From positions 22,368,317 to 22,432,316 of the forward strand of contig CM060202.1 in assembly GCA_030562195.1 (NCBI GenBank): a stretch of 64,000 nucleotides of DNA. Reading direction: 5' to 3'. The translations under genes and the position numbers were made by a program. Positions within the stretch are counted from its first letter, which is position 1. Every line of letters begins with the position of its first letter. The stretch is from Nipponacmea schrenckii (taxonomy: Eukaryota > Mollusca > Gastropoda > Lottiidae). The notes under the pieces are model-generated. The model did no database searches and was not told the origin of the DNA. It was given only the letters and a program-made list of their open reading frames with translations. This document shows positions 1-12,600 of this stretch, piece after piece.

Positions 1-3000
1 TCTATTGGCTTTATTTATGCTGCCTGTTGAACTTTTCAGTAAATGTGTGAATGTGTTTTATACAAGTCAAACTTAAAATCTTATTTTGTTTGAAGAGAAA
101 AGATGACTTCTTTAGGTTATAAGGGAAGTCTGGCCAAATTTTCTCTTCCCAATTCAAGTCTTTCCTCCACTGTGGCTATAATCTGATGAGCTGTGTATCA
201 TATAAGATGTAAAGAATGAATGTTTAAAGCTCTCAGATTTATAAAGGTTGATTTTATGTGGACAATATTTAAGTCACTCAACATGAAATCAACTTCAAGT
301 ATGAGTGTATTTCCAAGTTCAACAGGGGCTTTGTTTATGAATACAACTTCTTTAGGATAAGGGGAGTTGTCTAAATCTTGACTTTGGCATTAACTGGACA
401 TATTTCAGTCTTATATATTAGGAATTCTCCCTCTGTAGGAATGGCTATAAGATTGATGATGTTGTTTTTTACTAAACTGGATAGGGGACGGCAACCTGCA
501 TGACAGCTGAAGGCAAGCATGTGGTAGGTGTGGGGGCCACTATTACTGCAGGGCGGTACTGAGTAGGTGTGGTCATGAAGTCCTACGGTTGCAAATTAGA
601 TCAACAAAAAATCAAATGACATTCTATATTTTTTACCTTGCTTCAGGGGGATCAAAACTAGACTAGAGCCAGGTATTTTTCTAAATTATTCTCAGTTTTC
701 ATGTGTTCAATGGATAAAGGCGGTCAAACTTGGGCAGGTCCTGCATCAATCGGGTGGCATGCTAAACTCTGGCGGTGGGACTAGCTGTGGGATTAAGACC
801 ATTAAGTGATAGCATCTTGTAACAACCATTGGAATGTCAATCTCTTTATTTTGTTTCAAACAAAGTGTACAATATTAAGCTTGAGCGATGCATGGCCTAC
901 AGAAATTTTTTTTGACTTTCGTCAATTTTATAATGCTTTATTATGTGTTTTTTAAATATGTATATGTATTAGATGAATTTAACTATATGATATTTATATG
1001 GATACCATCAATACCATTACTGCTTCCCACTACTGTTCAGTGAGTTTACATGTTCAACTGTATATCAGAAACAGTTGTTAACAGAATGAGATGAGCTTTT
1101 CTCTTTGAAATGAATTTTATTATTTAATATATACCCTGTTTGTATTCAGTTTCAATCTTATGGCAGTAAGAAAATTATATTTATCCCTGTTTGTTTAGTT
1201 TTTCAATGAAGCTTGTGTTCTACAAGTTATTCACTTGTAATGGTTAGAAATAACCTAAGAATATTTTTGATTTGACCAAATTTTCTGTTCAATTCACTTT
1301 GATATCTTTCAAATTTCATAAATTCGTGTTTTTTTTTACCAGAAATATTGATTCTGTGGTAAATCTTTTTTGATATTTTTTAATGATTTGAATTGTTTTG
1401 AAACCCTGTTTTGGTTAGAATATCTACTAATATTTTGCAGGATTTTTTCGATGATCGATATTAGAACCACAATTTTTTTTTTTAAAATTGATCAAAATTA
1501 CTTGATAACTTCTAAATTTCACTATAATGGTTTCAATAGACTGCAATATTGATTCTGCAGTCAAATTGAACCATTTTTACACATTTCTTGTTACTAAGGT
1601 GAGAAATAGGGCCTACTATTTTAAAAGGAGCTATCTAATGATATATAGATTATTGTTTAGAAATATGATTGGTTACATAAAGCTATATGTCCCAAGATTT
1701 AACGTTTGGATATTATACGAAAAAGGTTAAATAACCCTTCAAAGACAACTTAATTCGAATTTTTGCTTCTAATGTGAAAATTTTTTATTCGTATTTGGAG
1801 AATTTTTGTACAATCTGGAATGGTTACATTTCAAATATTTCATTGGAATATATTTCTATTTTGAACTTCTGTGGTCTGTAAAATTTAGGAATTTATATCG
1901 GAATGGTTTTTCCATTCCTCCGCATCCTTCAACATTAATCCTAACTCTACACCTAACATTAACACACTTACACATAGATTCCTAAATTCTATAAACCATG
2001 GAAATATCAAAAACTCTCAAATTTAGCGATCTATGCTATGCGATATTTTGTTATTGATAAGCAATTTAGATTGTTCAAAAATTATTTTTAAATTCCAATT
2101 TCAAATTTTTAACTTTTAGTTCCGTAACCTGGAATAGAATCAGCGTTTCGGCGAAATAATAGGTTTAATATGACATATTGAATTAGTGTAACCACCCATG
2201 TTTCTAAATATACATATCTTCATGTGGCAACGTTATAGAATAGTAGAAACAAGTATATTCAAGTTTTATATTGGTATATAATTTGATTGATTTTAAACTT
2301 TTTCATTTGAATAGTTTAGGCAAAATTATTAAGCTAAGTATTTTCTACTGTAGACCAATTGATTGATTCAGTTACAAATGTGGTAAATATAGATTGAATA
2401 TTCCTCAAAAAATGCCAAATTGATACTTGTGAACACAGTAGTGGAGCTCCAAGTGGTATTGAGGGTATATTTTATAAAGGATTAACACTTGTTTTGTTTT
2501 CTATTTGTAGATATGATACCTGAAGAAAGTTTGAGATGAAATGATAAAAACATAAAAGGATGGAAGAATCATCTATTTAGTAGCTTGAATGAATGTATTA
2601 TTATTGTGTATATTTTAGAATTAAAAAGATATGTGATGTGTTGTTTTCATTCAACAATAATTGAAATTTCTGCTGTCTATATAAAGAAATTTCAAATATC
2701 AGCAGGAAATCCTATTGAAATATTGAGTATTTTTTCATGTCTACAATTCACTTGAATACACCTCAGGTACCAAATAGGCCTTTTAAGACAGTTGTCATCA
2801 TAACCAGGAGCTCTATGAAATAAAAAAAAATTTCAAAAATTCAAACACGTTAGATAATTTTGCCTTTTGGGTAAGTTTTGATGAAAATGTTACACAAAAA
2901 CATAAACTTATGTTAGTCTCTTGAAATAGCATAATTTCACAATGTAAGAGCATGGCTCATTACACAGTTCTTGACACTGTTGTCCATTGCTTCTATACAG

Positions 3001-3080
3001 AGGATCTTTAAAACGACTATTGAGAAGAGTTATAAAAACTTGGCAAGAGGTTAGGTTGTACCACTTTCTTCAAAAAGATA
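1..3080. other. Presumed upstream intron of NARS2, no gene seen
   Basis: AT-rich sequence with no exon I can support on either strand. Because the first recognisable NARS2 exon at 4512 opens in the middle of the catalytic domain, this stretch is inferred to be intron. I looked for the preceding NARS2 motif-2 exon and did not find it. Open frames near 1370-1730 have no recognisable protein and no splice context. Confidence 0.5.
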
Positions 3081-3203
3081 GCTTGCCAGGCAAGGTTATA
3101 TATGCATGACTGAAGGTTGAATATTTCATTCAGGTGATTGTTTTTATTCAAATTCAATGCTGCCAGTGGGCATATATTACTTTGCCTGGCAAGCTATTTT
3201 CAA
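3081..3203. mobile_element. Short palindromic-ended element
   Basis: A stretch of about 120 bp is bounded by inverted ends: left GATAGCTTGCCAGGCAAGG and right TTGCCTGGCAAGCTATTTT. Just inside the right end lies 'gctgccagtgggcatatatta'-like sequence, and the same right end closes the 2.1 kb element at 56955-59110. I read it as an internally deleted relative of that element. Confidence 0.65.
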
Positions 3204-3299
3204 TTATGCACTAGAGGGCTAAAATGTACGGAAGGGCATTAGTGCCTAAAGTGAAAAGATATAACACATGTAACAAAAGTCAAATTATAAATTTTCACA

Positions 3300-3790
3300 T
3301 TAAAGGGATAATAGGCGTTAGAATACACTCGTCCTACGGCTTATATTTGTGTTTCATATTGACTATTAGTTAAATAAGTATGCATCCCACACTTTACCAA
3401 ATTTGAAAAAGCCACAATAAAAATATATTCGAAATTTTAAAAAAAAGTGAGCCAGCGACGATTCCATTCAGTTTGAGAATAAAAGCGTCTGGTAAATCAA
3501 CGCTAAAACATCATTGTGCAATTCAACAGTAGGGGTCAAGGACGCGTGAAAACCCACATGTTAGAGTTACTTCCCTTTATATTTTACAATTTTAAAATCG
3601 CTTGATGGATGGCTCAGGCGTTTTATGATTAACTACTTTATTTTGGGGATTTATCGGATTTTAGAGGGATTTTGATGTATAGGTATGACACCAGGTAAGT
3701 CCACTGATGGATATATAGGCCTACTGTTATTGTCCAAATTTGAGTGAACTTAAATTTTTATGTTCGTTCTAACGCCTATTATCCCTTTAA
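3300..3790. mobile_element. MITE with 24-bp perfect TIRs and TTAA ends
   Basis: The left end (3300-3323, TTAAAGGGATAATAGGCGTT plus AGAA) and the right end (3767-3790) are exact reverse complements over 24 bp, and both outermost tetranucleotides are TTAA. The interior is non-coding. A subterminal 'CACCAGGTAAGTCCACTGATG' motif near 3690 recurs in related copies at 7975-8275, 41036-41300, 42130-42375 and 50757-51078. TTAA ends suggest a piggyBac-like target preference, which is inference. Confidence 0.8.
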
Positions 3791-3896
3791 AGCTCTTAAA
3801 AAATCTATTTGTCTAAAATCCCATTCCATAAAACATTTGACCTTTCGAACTTTACACACGTCAAAAATTTTTTGTCACTTAATACATTAGACATAC

Positions 3897-3942
3897 ATCA
3901 GTTTAATCAGTTTAATCAGTTTAATCAGTTTAATCAGTTTAA
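3897..3942. repeat. Short tandem repeat, 9-bp unit
   Basis: About five direct copies of GTTTAATCA. Confidence 0.9.
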
Positions 3943-4087
3943 TGATCACATTGCTAAGACTCGAAAAGTCTCACATGACTGAAATATAGAACTATAGTTC
4001 TTAAAATTAATTCTCCCAAGGAAAGGCAACTCCTACCACTACTTACTAGTTAATAAAGACTTTCAACATAAATTTGAATGAATTTAG

Positions 4088-4430
4088 TTTTATGTCCTAC
4101 TTTTCTGCACCTTATGTGCTAATGAAGACGGGCAACGCTATGCAGTGTGCTATAAGAGAAATTTTGCCACGTCAGCAGCATTAGCCTGGTCTTTTTTTCA
4201 TTTTCAACTGTCCAGGGATCTCTAACGTACACAGCCTGAAGCACACTGGGCTTCGGTTTATTATTCCATGACTAGACGCTTTTTCCATGTCCGTCCCTTG
4301 GACCTGCATCACTGACAAGGGGAAACCAGCTGAAAAATCTGAAGGTTAATCTCTTCCTTTGCCAGGATTGAACCCGGGACTATCAGGTTAGCAGGCAAGT
4401 GTCTAACCCACTGAGCAACCACAGCTCCCC
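4088..4430 (-). mobile_element. tRNA-derived SINE, family A, near full length
   Basis: On the minus strand the element starts with a tRNA-like promoter: A-box region TGGTTGCTCAGTGGGTTA (complement of 4404-4421) and B-box GGGTTCAATCC (complement of 4365-4375). A body follows, then a tail related to 'GAGTAGGACGTAAAACTCC' and CATTT. Many 5'-truncated copies with the same tail lie in this window (10010, 12645, 15416, 15885, 18870, 21005, 21452, 24765, 34925, 35463, 45395, 45968, 52800). Confidence 0.8.
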
Positions 4431-4511
4431 CTACATAAATTAAAACATCAGCTTCAAATAAATTAATTCCCAATATAGGTATATTTTATCCAGTGATATT
4501 TTATTATTTAG

Positions 4512-7273
4512 ACACTGATAGATAAAGTATTAAACAGTAAATTTGAAAGAATGACATATTCACAAGCTGTAGATCTACTTCAGAAAAATCAACAGAAATT
4601 TGGAGGCAATGTCAAGGTAAATGGTTTGATATTTAATTAATTATTATTTCGACTTTGGCAAAAACGTATTGTAATCGTTCGGATTATTTTATTTTATTTT
4701 TTTTTTTTGCCATTCTTGGATGAGTTTGCAGACAAACTGGTAAAAGGTACAGAAATTCTAAATCTACAGTTGATCTTAGAATGATTTCTATTATCAAATA
4801 AAACAAAACCGGAAGTTCTATCTCTGACCGGAAGTGAGAACCGGAAGTTGAGGTTTTTTTGCTTTAGCAAGTTTATTTTCACTTTGATTTTGACCAGGGT
4901 TTTCAGATTTGAAAACTTCAATGTATTTGTCAACTAACAATTATAGGTTTTATGCAATTAGGTTAAATATTTTACCCACGATTTGCAATTCAATATTCAA
5001 GGGTCATCGGCAAAAATTTCAGACCGTGATTTCTCGTTTAATATAAATGGTAAAATTTTGAAACTTTACCAGTTGATAGGCGATATGATTATAATTTTTG
5101 AAAAAATGTGAAAAAAAAAATTCCACTTCCAGGGTTTTTGCCTCAAATGACGTAATTACGTAACTTCCGGTCTATAACTGCTAGGTGAGAAGTGAAAACT
5201 GTTTTATAAATAACTTGTCAATAGTAATTGATTTGACCTAAATAATTAGGTCAAGCTGCCATATCGGCCGCCATGTTGAATTTTCGTTACAATTCTTAAA
5301 TCCGAAATTCAGACACTACTGAGAGACCGATTTTGATGAAATTTAGCACAGAGATACAATGGATCATTATCTACCTTTTCTTGGAGGCCGATTTTTAAAT
5401 TTCGTATTTTTTTTCGAATTATTCAAATTTCGATTTTTTCATAATTAGGTCACTTTAACGGCTACGGAAGGTGTGACCCACTTAATCTATGACCTTGAAA
5501 ATTAAGTCAAATAATATTCAATATATTGTCTACGAGTAGGTATTTTTTTATTTGGCTTACTTAAAAAATTCACAGAGATAAGTGTACTTAAATACAGCAA
5601 AAATTGATAATTTTCATATTTTCGCCATTTTTAACCGTTACGGAAGGTATGACCTAATTATTTTATGAGTTTGAAAACTAGGTCAAATGATATTCAATAT
5701 ATTGTCTAGATGTAGGTCATTGCAAATTTAGCCTACATAATATTTTAAGGCTCTCGAAATACGTTCATAATTGTAAGCAATTCTAGTTTGTTTATATAGT
5801 TCAACTCCAGATATCATTGAGTTCACATAGTATTTATCCTCAGTGTTTGTCTATCTTTAAAATGTCAAGCTATCAACACTGTGTTTTATACCGTTAGTTC
5901 TGGCGTTTGACTTGTAAACATGCTTGTCTAATAAACATCATATAATGGTTTAGTTCAGGACTGTTGATTTGGTTGCATTTTATATAAACATCTAAAATGA
6001 TAAATTAGTTCCAGCAAAAACACATTGACTTGATAAAATAGGAGTGCCATGTTTCATATAAAATTTTCCTTAAAATTTTAGTGTATGAAGTTTGAAAAAG
6101 ATGCTAATAGGAGCCTTTTTTTTAGGGTAGACAGTTTTATTAGCAGACTTTCTGTTGAGGAATCTGGTTGGCCATATTCCCTGCTGTATAATCCAATCAA
6201 ATCATGGCATTTACAAACATTACAGTAACCCCATATTGATATTTTAATGCTTTGTCTGGAAACAAAAATTGTTAATTTATTTTCAGTGGGGAGATGATTT
6301 ATCAAAAGAACATGAAAGATTTATAACCAAAACACTTGATTGTCCAGTCTTTATCACTGATTATCCAGCCACATTGAAACCATTCTATGCAAGGGCTAAT
6401 GAAGATGACAAGACTGTAAGTAAAACTATGTTTTATTTCTATTGATAAAGAGAGAAAGAGGCTATATTTTACAAGGACAACAACTTAGGTTCACAGTTCA
6501 GGATACTGGTACTTTCAAACACGTGGATTCTTGGCCAAACATCTTGGATCTTTTTAGATTATCGAAACCCATTTACAGCTGGGTGGACTGAAATAATTGG
6601 TGAAGATGACTTATTCAAGGTCATCAGACTTCAGCACCTCAATCGAGATGTGAACCCAGTACCCACAGCCAAAATGATTAATGTTTCAAGCAATTTTAAT
6701 TTTGTACGAAAAAAGGGAAATCATTTTCGGTATATTTTACTTTTCTTGTACTAGGTGGCAGCAGTTGATTTATTGGTACCAGAAGTAGGAGAGCTGATTG
6801 GTGGAAGTTTGAGAGAGGAAAGGTTAAAGGTCATGGAGGAGAAACTGGAGTCATTAAAACTATCAGAAGATTATCAATGGTATGATCAATACAAATTTTC
6901 TATAAGAATCAGGGGATATTATACTATCTTTTAAACTCATATAGAACCACATACTGATGTATGATTTGTAATATATGGCCCCTTTTTTAAAAAATAATTC
7001 TTGAGAAATTTTTCATTTGGAAACTTGATGCTTATGAAGAACTTGATTTTAAGTTTTTCAGAATCAGAGACCTTGTTCATGTGTTTTGTAAATTGACTCT
7101 AAATTATAAATTATAATCTAATTAACAGGTACCTCGATCTACGAAGATATGGTACAAACCCTCATGGTGGATTTGGTCTCGGCTTCGAGAGATATCTTCA
7201 GTTTTTACTAGGTGTATCGAATATTAGAGATGTTATTCCCTTTCCCAGGTCATCTGCAAATTGTCATTTATAG
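4512..7273 (+). CDS. NARS2: Asparaginyl-tRNA synthetase, mitochondrial (3' part, four exons)
   Basis: This class IIb aminoacyl-tRNA synthetase charges mitochondrial tRNA-Asn with asparagine. Exons are 4512-4616, 6287-6415, 6755-6879 and 7129-7273, with stop TAG at 7271-7273. All joints are GT-AG and the phases agree. The order of motifs is the family's C-terminal catalytic half: a lead-in ending [20 protein letters not shown], the [10 protein letters not shown] substrate-pocket segment, [14 protein letters not shown] with [18 protein letters not shown], then motif 3 GLGFERY and the C-terminal DVIPFPR. About 168 residues are visible, compared with about 480 for the whole family protein, so the anticodon-binding domain and motifs 1 and 2 lie to the left. 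The 3' UTR probably contains the 43-bp minisatellite. AATAAA signals at 7744 and 7834 follow it. The family call is secure. The mitochondrial paralogue is preferred over the cytosolic one because of close similarity to remembered NARS2. Confidence 0.94.
5225..5760. repeat. Imperfect tandem duplication in NARS2 intron
   Basis: Two related blocks of about 100 bp (5458-5560 and 5633-5735) share 'TACGGAAGGT.TGACC', a run ending AATATTCAATATATTGTCTA, and 'GTAGGT'. The left flank carries 'CGGCCGCCATGTTGAATT', a motif also seen in the element at 31716-32700. It looks like an old interspersed repeat and is non-coding. Confidence 0.55.
6449..6682 (-). mobile_element. SINE-like repeat, family B, minus orientation
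   Basis: This repeat is shared with 9736-9870, 12386-12515, 27879-28090, 33873-34205 and 56735-56805. On the minus strand it runs from a 'TGGGTTCACATCTCGA' B-box-like stretch through 'CCACCCAGCTGTAAATGGG' to the tail 'GTTGTTATCCTTGTAAAAT'. It lies in the intron between NARS2 exons 2 and 3 of this window. Confidence 0.65.
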
Positions 7274-7285
7274 GCGATTAAACAT

Positions 7286-7676
7286 TATGTGCGCCTTGCA
7301 AAAGGAATGCAACAAGAACATTATCAGCTATGTGGACTCTTTGAAAGGAACGCAACTTAAACATTATCAGCTATGTGGACTCTTTGAAAGGAATGCAACA
7401 TGAACATTATCAGCTATGTGGACTCTTTGAAAGGAATGCAACATGAACATTATCAGCTATGTGGACTCTTTGAAAGGAATGCAACATAAACATTATCAGC
7501 TATGTGGACTCTTTGAAAGGAATGCAACAAACATTATCAGCTATGTGGACTCTTTGAAAGGAATGCAACTTAAACATTATCAGCTATGTGGACTCTTTGA
7601 AAGGAATGCAACATGAACATTATCAGCTATGTGGACTCTTTGAAAGGAATGCAACATGAACATTATCAGCTATGTT
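7286..7676. repeat. 43-bp minisatellite in NARS2 3' UTR
   Basis: About nine copies of a 43-bp unit (containing CAGCTATGTGGACTCTTTGA and AAGGAATGCAAC) start only about 15-40 bases after the NARS2 stop codon and precede the likely poly(A) signals, so the array should be transcribed. The short open frame through it (7212-7403) is a repeat artefact. Confidence 0.9.
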
Positions 7677-7974
7677 CTAGGTGATGCAGATTTCAATGCT
7701 AGGCATTAAGCTATTCAGCCTACAACTCAGGACATGTGATTTGAATAAAACTCAAAAAACAATTCATTGTAAATGAAACAACAAGATGATATGTATAAAA
7801 TGTTTGTTTTTATTTTTTACAATGAAATCTATAAATAAAGAGGTTTTATACAGATTGAAGTATGGTTCTGGTGGACTAGGTTAGTTTATTTCATAATTTG
7901 TTCAAACTGAGCCTATTCTAGACCTCAATATAATATACTGGCCTGGATATTGTATATCAAAACACCATAAAGGT

Positions 7975-8275
7975 AACTACCTTTTAGAATAAACATAAAA
8001 CTTGTAGTCTCAAACTTGGTCAATAAGAGTATATATTTATCAGTGTGACTTACTAGGTGTCATGACTAAAGAATAGAATCTTTCAATATAAACACTAGAA
8101 TCTCTATAGAACATGATATATACATTAAACTAAGTAATTGCTTAGTTTTTTGAATTAATTTGAATATAGAGGGGGTATAGTGGTATAGTTTGGACACCAG
8201 GTAAGTCTATTGATAACCAGAGACTGATCTGATCAAGATTAAAAATTTAAATTTGAGTTATCCTAAAAGGTAGTA
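7975..8275. mobile_element. Foldback MITE copy
   Basis: The terminal inverted repeats read ACTACCTTTTAGAATAA (left) and the complement of 'TTATCCTAAAAGGTAGT' (right). Subterminal arms continue the inversion: 'GACTTACTAGGTGTC' on the left and 'GACACCAGGTAAGTC' on the right. It belongs to the same family as 3300-3790 and 41036-41300. Confidence 0.7.
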
Positions 8276-8799
8276 TGTCTTGAATGTGATCATTTTACAT
8301 TAAAATTAAATAAATATAACATTGAAATAGTTTGTGTGCTTGTCTTTACTTGGAATTTCCTAGTTCTTTGGCATAAGAATTTGTTCCATTGGCATCAAAG
8401 ACTTGTACATTGTAGTAATTGTCTTTAAACCTTCAGTTCCATTGAAATCAAAACCTTGCAGTAATTGTCCCATCACAACACAGAAGAATATAATAATATG
8501 ATGATATATTTGGAAAATTTCAAGCTACATTTTAAGTTCATTTAAATTGACAATTAAAGAAAATTCTGGTTGATTATGTATATATCTTTATAACAACCTA
8601 TAAAAAGAGCTTTTAAGATGTCATATGTATCAAGGATACTGCATATATTTGAACCATTTTAAATTGTCTAACAGCAGAAAAGTTTCAAAAACCTCTTCAC
8701 AAATCCTTTATATTAAGATATACAATAACATCATGAAAATATGACTCAGTGAACTTGATATTGCTTCAGTAATATACAGCACCATGTGATTACATAATA

Positions 8800-9215
8800 A
8801 ATATAGGCCTATATATATCACCTTAGTCTATATATATAAAACTTTAGCCTATATATAAAACCTTAGCCTATATATAACCTGAGCCTATATACATAACCCT
8901 AGCCTATATATATATATAACCTTAAGTTTATATATAAAACCTTAACCTATATATATAACTTGAGCCTATATACCTAACCTTAGTCTATATACATAACCTT
9001 AGTCTATATACATAACCTTAGCCTATATAAAACCTTAGCCTATATAAAACCTTAGCCTATATACATAACCTTAGCCTATATATAACCTTAGTCTGTATAT
9101 ATATATAACCTTAGCCTATATATAACCTTAGCCTCTACATATATATATATATATAACCTTAGCCTATATATATATAACCATAGCCTATATAAATATCCTT
9201 AGCCTACTGAGCTGG
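8800..9215. repeat. Degenerate AT-rich tandem repeat
   Basis: About twenty variable copies of a core 'CCTTAGCCTATATATATAA' with unit lengths of about 18-30 bp. It lies between the convergent NARS2 and PPME1 genes. Confidence 0.85.
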
Positions 9216-9660
9216 TGATAGCCTCAACATCTACAAGCATTCTTACACATAGAACTTAGCGAACTTAAGATTTGCAAACATTGTAGCACTACTTTCATTT
9301 TTTTTTCTTGCTGTCAGTTTTCTATATGTTCAACAGGCTGGGAATGATCTGAAATATATTCAGCATTGTTAATTAACCACATCTAACTGCTAATCCCTTA
9401 ATTAACTAAATAAATTGACCAATAATGTTTTGTGAATCATTGACTGAACTAGATTGCTGGCTAATATAATTTATTTTTAAACCTCCCTGACCTATACTTG
9501 ACAGAACATTATTTCAACCTGTCCTTTTAGATATACAATATGATGTGACCGGCACATATTGCCAAATCAACTTGAATGTCTTCATACAGAACAGTAAGGC
9601 AATGATATAATTGATAAATTTGAAACTAAACAGAATAGAGAAGAGAAATAAAATTGTCAC

Positions 9661-12600
9661 TTACGGTTCAAAATTAGCCGTTGCCTGAGCTACTTTATGA
9701 CGGACCATAAAAGTTGCCAGAATTTCAGCCACCTATAATAGAAAGAAACAACTATATTTTACAAGGATAACAACTTAGGTTCACAGTTAAGGATCCTTTC
9801 TACCAGCTGGTCCTTGGCCAAACCTCTTTCCCGAAATCATCCATTCCCATTTACAACTTTTTATACAAAGAGTTTAAAGCGAAAATAACAACACCTACCC
9901 TATCTGGAACATCTTCATGCACTGCATGTCCACATTGTGGTAAAACTTGCATCTGAAATTTTCCTGAAAATAAAATCAGAGGGGCTGACATGAAAAAGAT
10001 GTTTAGTTGTTCGGATGAACAATAAACCAAGGCCCTGTGTGCTACAGACTGTGTTCAGATTCCTTGATAGTTGGAAAATCACAAAAATTAGCAGGCTAAT
10101 ACCACTGTCCTGGCAAAATTTCTCTCACTGCAAACTGCCTGTCTTCATTAGCCCATTTTTAGATGAAGAAGAGTAGGATGTAAAACGCCATTCATTTCAT
10201 TACAAGACCAAGCTGGCATATGGAGGCATTCTAATATATCTGATGTTAATCAAAAATCACTATGTGGTTGGGTTGCTCTTTTTCATATTCAACAAAGGAT
10301 TATTGATAAAACTTCCTCACCTTGCATCTGACCTATAGTTAAATCTTTATCTAACCTATCCACACCAGCTAGTAATAATAACTTAGGAACATCACAGGAT
10401 AGAAACCTATTAGATAAACCTTCAAACCATCCTGAAACAGAGACCTATATAGTACCTTCTGTTTCTAAGTTACTTCCCCTTCAAGTTATTAAACTGAATC
10501 ATATTGTTTATCAGTTTTTAACTGGAGATATTTTAAGTTTATTCCTTGTGAAAGTACTAATGATCCAAACAGTCATACAACCTAATATCCAAAACATCAT
10601 ACAGGCAAAACATTGGTATCAGTGTCTAGAAGAGTAAGTATACCCTGCCTGGCTTTACATTTGGTTACAATTTAATAATCAATATATACCTTTCCAATAA
10701 CAATCTGTTTCTGATAAATCAATTCTCCAAGTATACTGTCCTTCTGTTTTCTGTAATACATAATAAGGAGATTGAGGAAACAGGCCTCATATTCTCAAAA
10801 AAATCTTAGAGCTAGGATGTTGCCAAATGAAATGTTATGTTGCCAAATGAAATGCTGAGTTGGCAAATGAAATGCTATGTTGCCAAATGAAATTCTTTAT
10901 AGAGTTGATGTGCGAAATGAAATGCCGAGTTGCCAAATGAAATGCCGAGTTGCCAAATAAAATGCCGAGTTGCCAAATTAAATGCTGACTTGCCAAATGA
11001 AATGCTGACTTGCCAAATGAAATGCTGTTTTGCCAAATTAAATGCTGAATTGGCGAATTAAATGCTAATTTGCCAAATGAAATGCTGTGCTGAGTTTCCA
11101 AATGAAATGCTGAATTGACAATTCAGTGGAGTAGAATCAAGTTGTCCAAAAAGTTGAGTTTCCCTGATTGGATTGGTTATAACTTACTTCAGGTGAAGTT
11201 GGTGTTTTAAATGATGCAGGTGTTGAAGAGTTATTGCCCTTGTTGCTTGCTGAGTCGACCTCCTCCTCTTCTAGTATGGTATCAGTAGGGTGTGACGTCC
11301 CTGCTGCCTCTACATCATGGTTGTGTTCTAATTCTGCTGAGGCTGTCTCATTATTATCAGTTCTGAAAGGAAAGTGTGCAATGATGGAAATTTTGATCAG
11401 TACTATCAAATTAGACTACTTTTGTTTTATGTCCAGCTATCATAGGATCTATACCTCTGAATCAAAAAGAAATTAAGGAAATTGTAAATCCTTCTTGCTT
11501 GAATCTAGGCTTATTAAAATATGCAATGCCATGCAGTGTAAAATGAGGAGATTTGTCAAGCTATTCATTACATGGTTAGACCAGCTTTTTTCCCCTATAT
11601 ATTCCTCTGAATATTCACCTCACCTTTTGACCTGTCCAACCATTGAGACTTTTGCTGATTCTGTATTTCTTATCTGACCACTTCTTACACTAAATAAACA
11701 AAATTAAATAACAATATTTCTTGTCAATTAAAATACACACATTAGTTAACAAGGTAAAGGTGAAATAAGAGATATAGTAAATATGGTGACATGTTTAGAA
11801 ACAGACAGTGAAAAATCATATTTTGAAGTATATTTTATAGAGTTATTTGATTTTCTGTAATTTCTAGTACTTCCGAAGGATACTTACAAATATATTAAAG
11901 ACTCAAATCTACACCAAAAATATCAAATTTGACTAAAATTCCAGCAATGAATCCTAATTATTAGTTATATGTACTTCTCTGTCTAAACTCTTCTTTAAAT
12001 TTTCTAGGTAAAGGAAAAACTAAACGTAAACTTACGCCCACTCTATAACGCTGTCTAAAGATTTAAATATTTTCGGTCTCCCTCGTAGAAAACTCTGCAT
12101 GCTGGCTAGAGCATCCATTGCCGTACCTGAAGACAATGTAATGGTTTGTAATATAGATGTAACATTGTGTGGAATATTTTAAATACAATATGTTTGGTTT
12201 TTGGTATTTTTTTGTTTTCAGGGCTGTTGATTTATGTTTTTACATTTCTATTCAAATAGTATCTAACTGTATACCATGAATGTGTAGTAAAAATTATCTT
12301 AAATTTGAAGTTTTGAACAAATTGTCATGTATCACATCACAATAACAAAACATCTATGTAATTTAATATTTTTTTGGTGCAAATGCAAGAAAGAAATAAA
12401 CTATATTTCACAACGTAAAACCTTCAGAATTCATTTTTCATGGATTATCCATACCCATTTACAGCTGGGTGGACTGGAATTATGACTTTCACACTTCAAT
12501 CTGACCCCACTCACCTTCTACTACATCTATTACACACAGTCCTATTAAAGATGGTATCAATTGTTTCTCTGCTACATGGACAGCTATAGCTCCACCCATA

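Noticed and set aside
4361..4430. Possible tRNA gene on the minus strand
   Set aside because: A- and B-box-like strings are present but no cloverleaf with paired acceptor stem follows; it is the head of a SINE.
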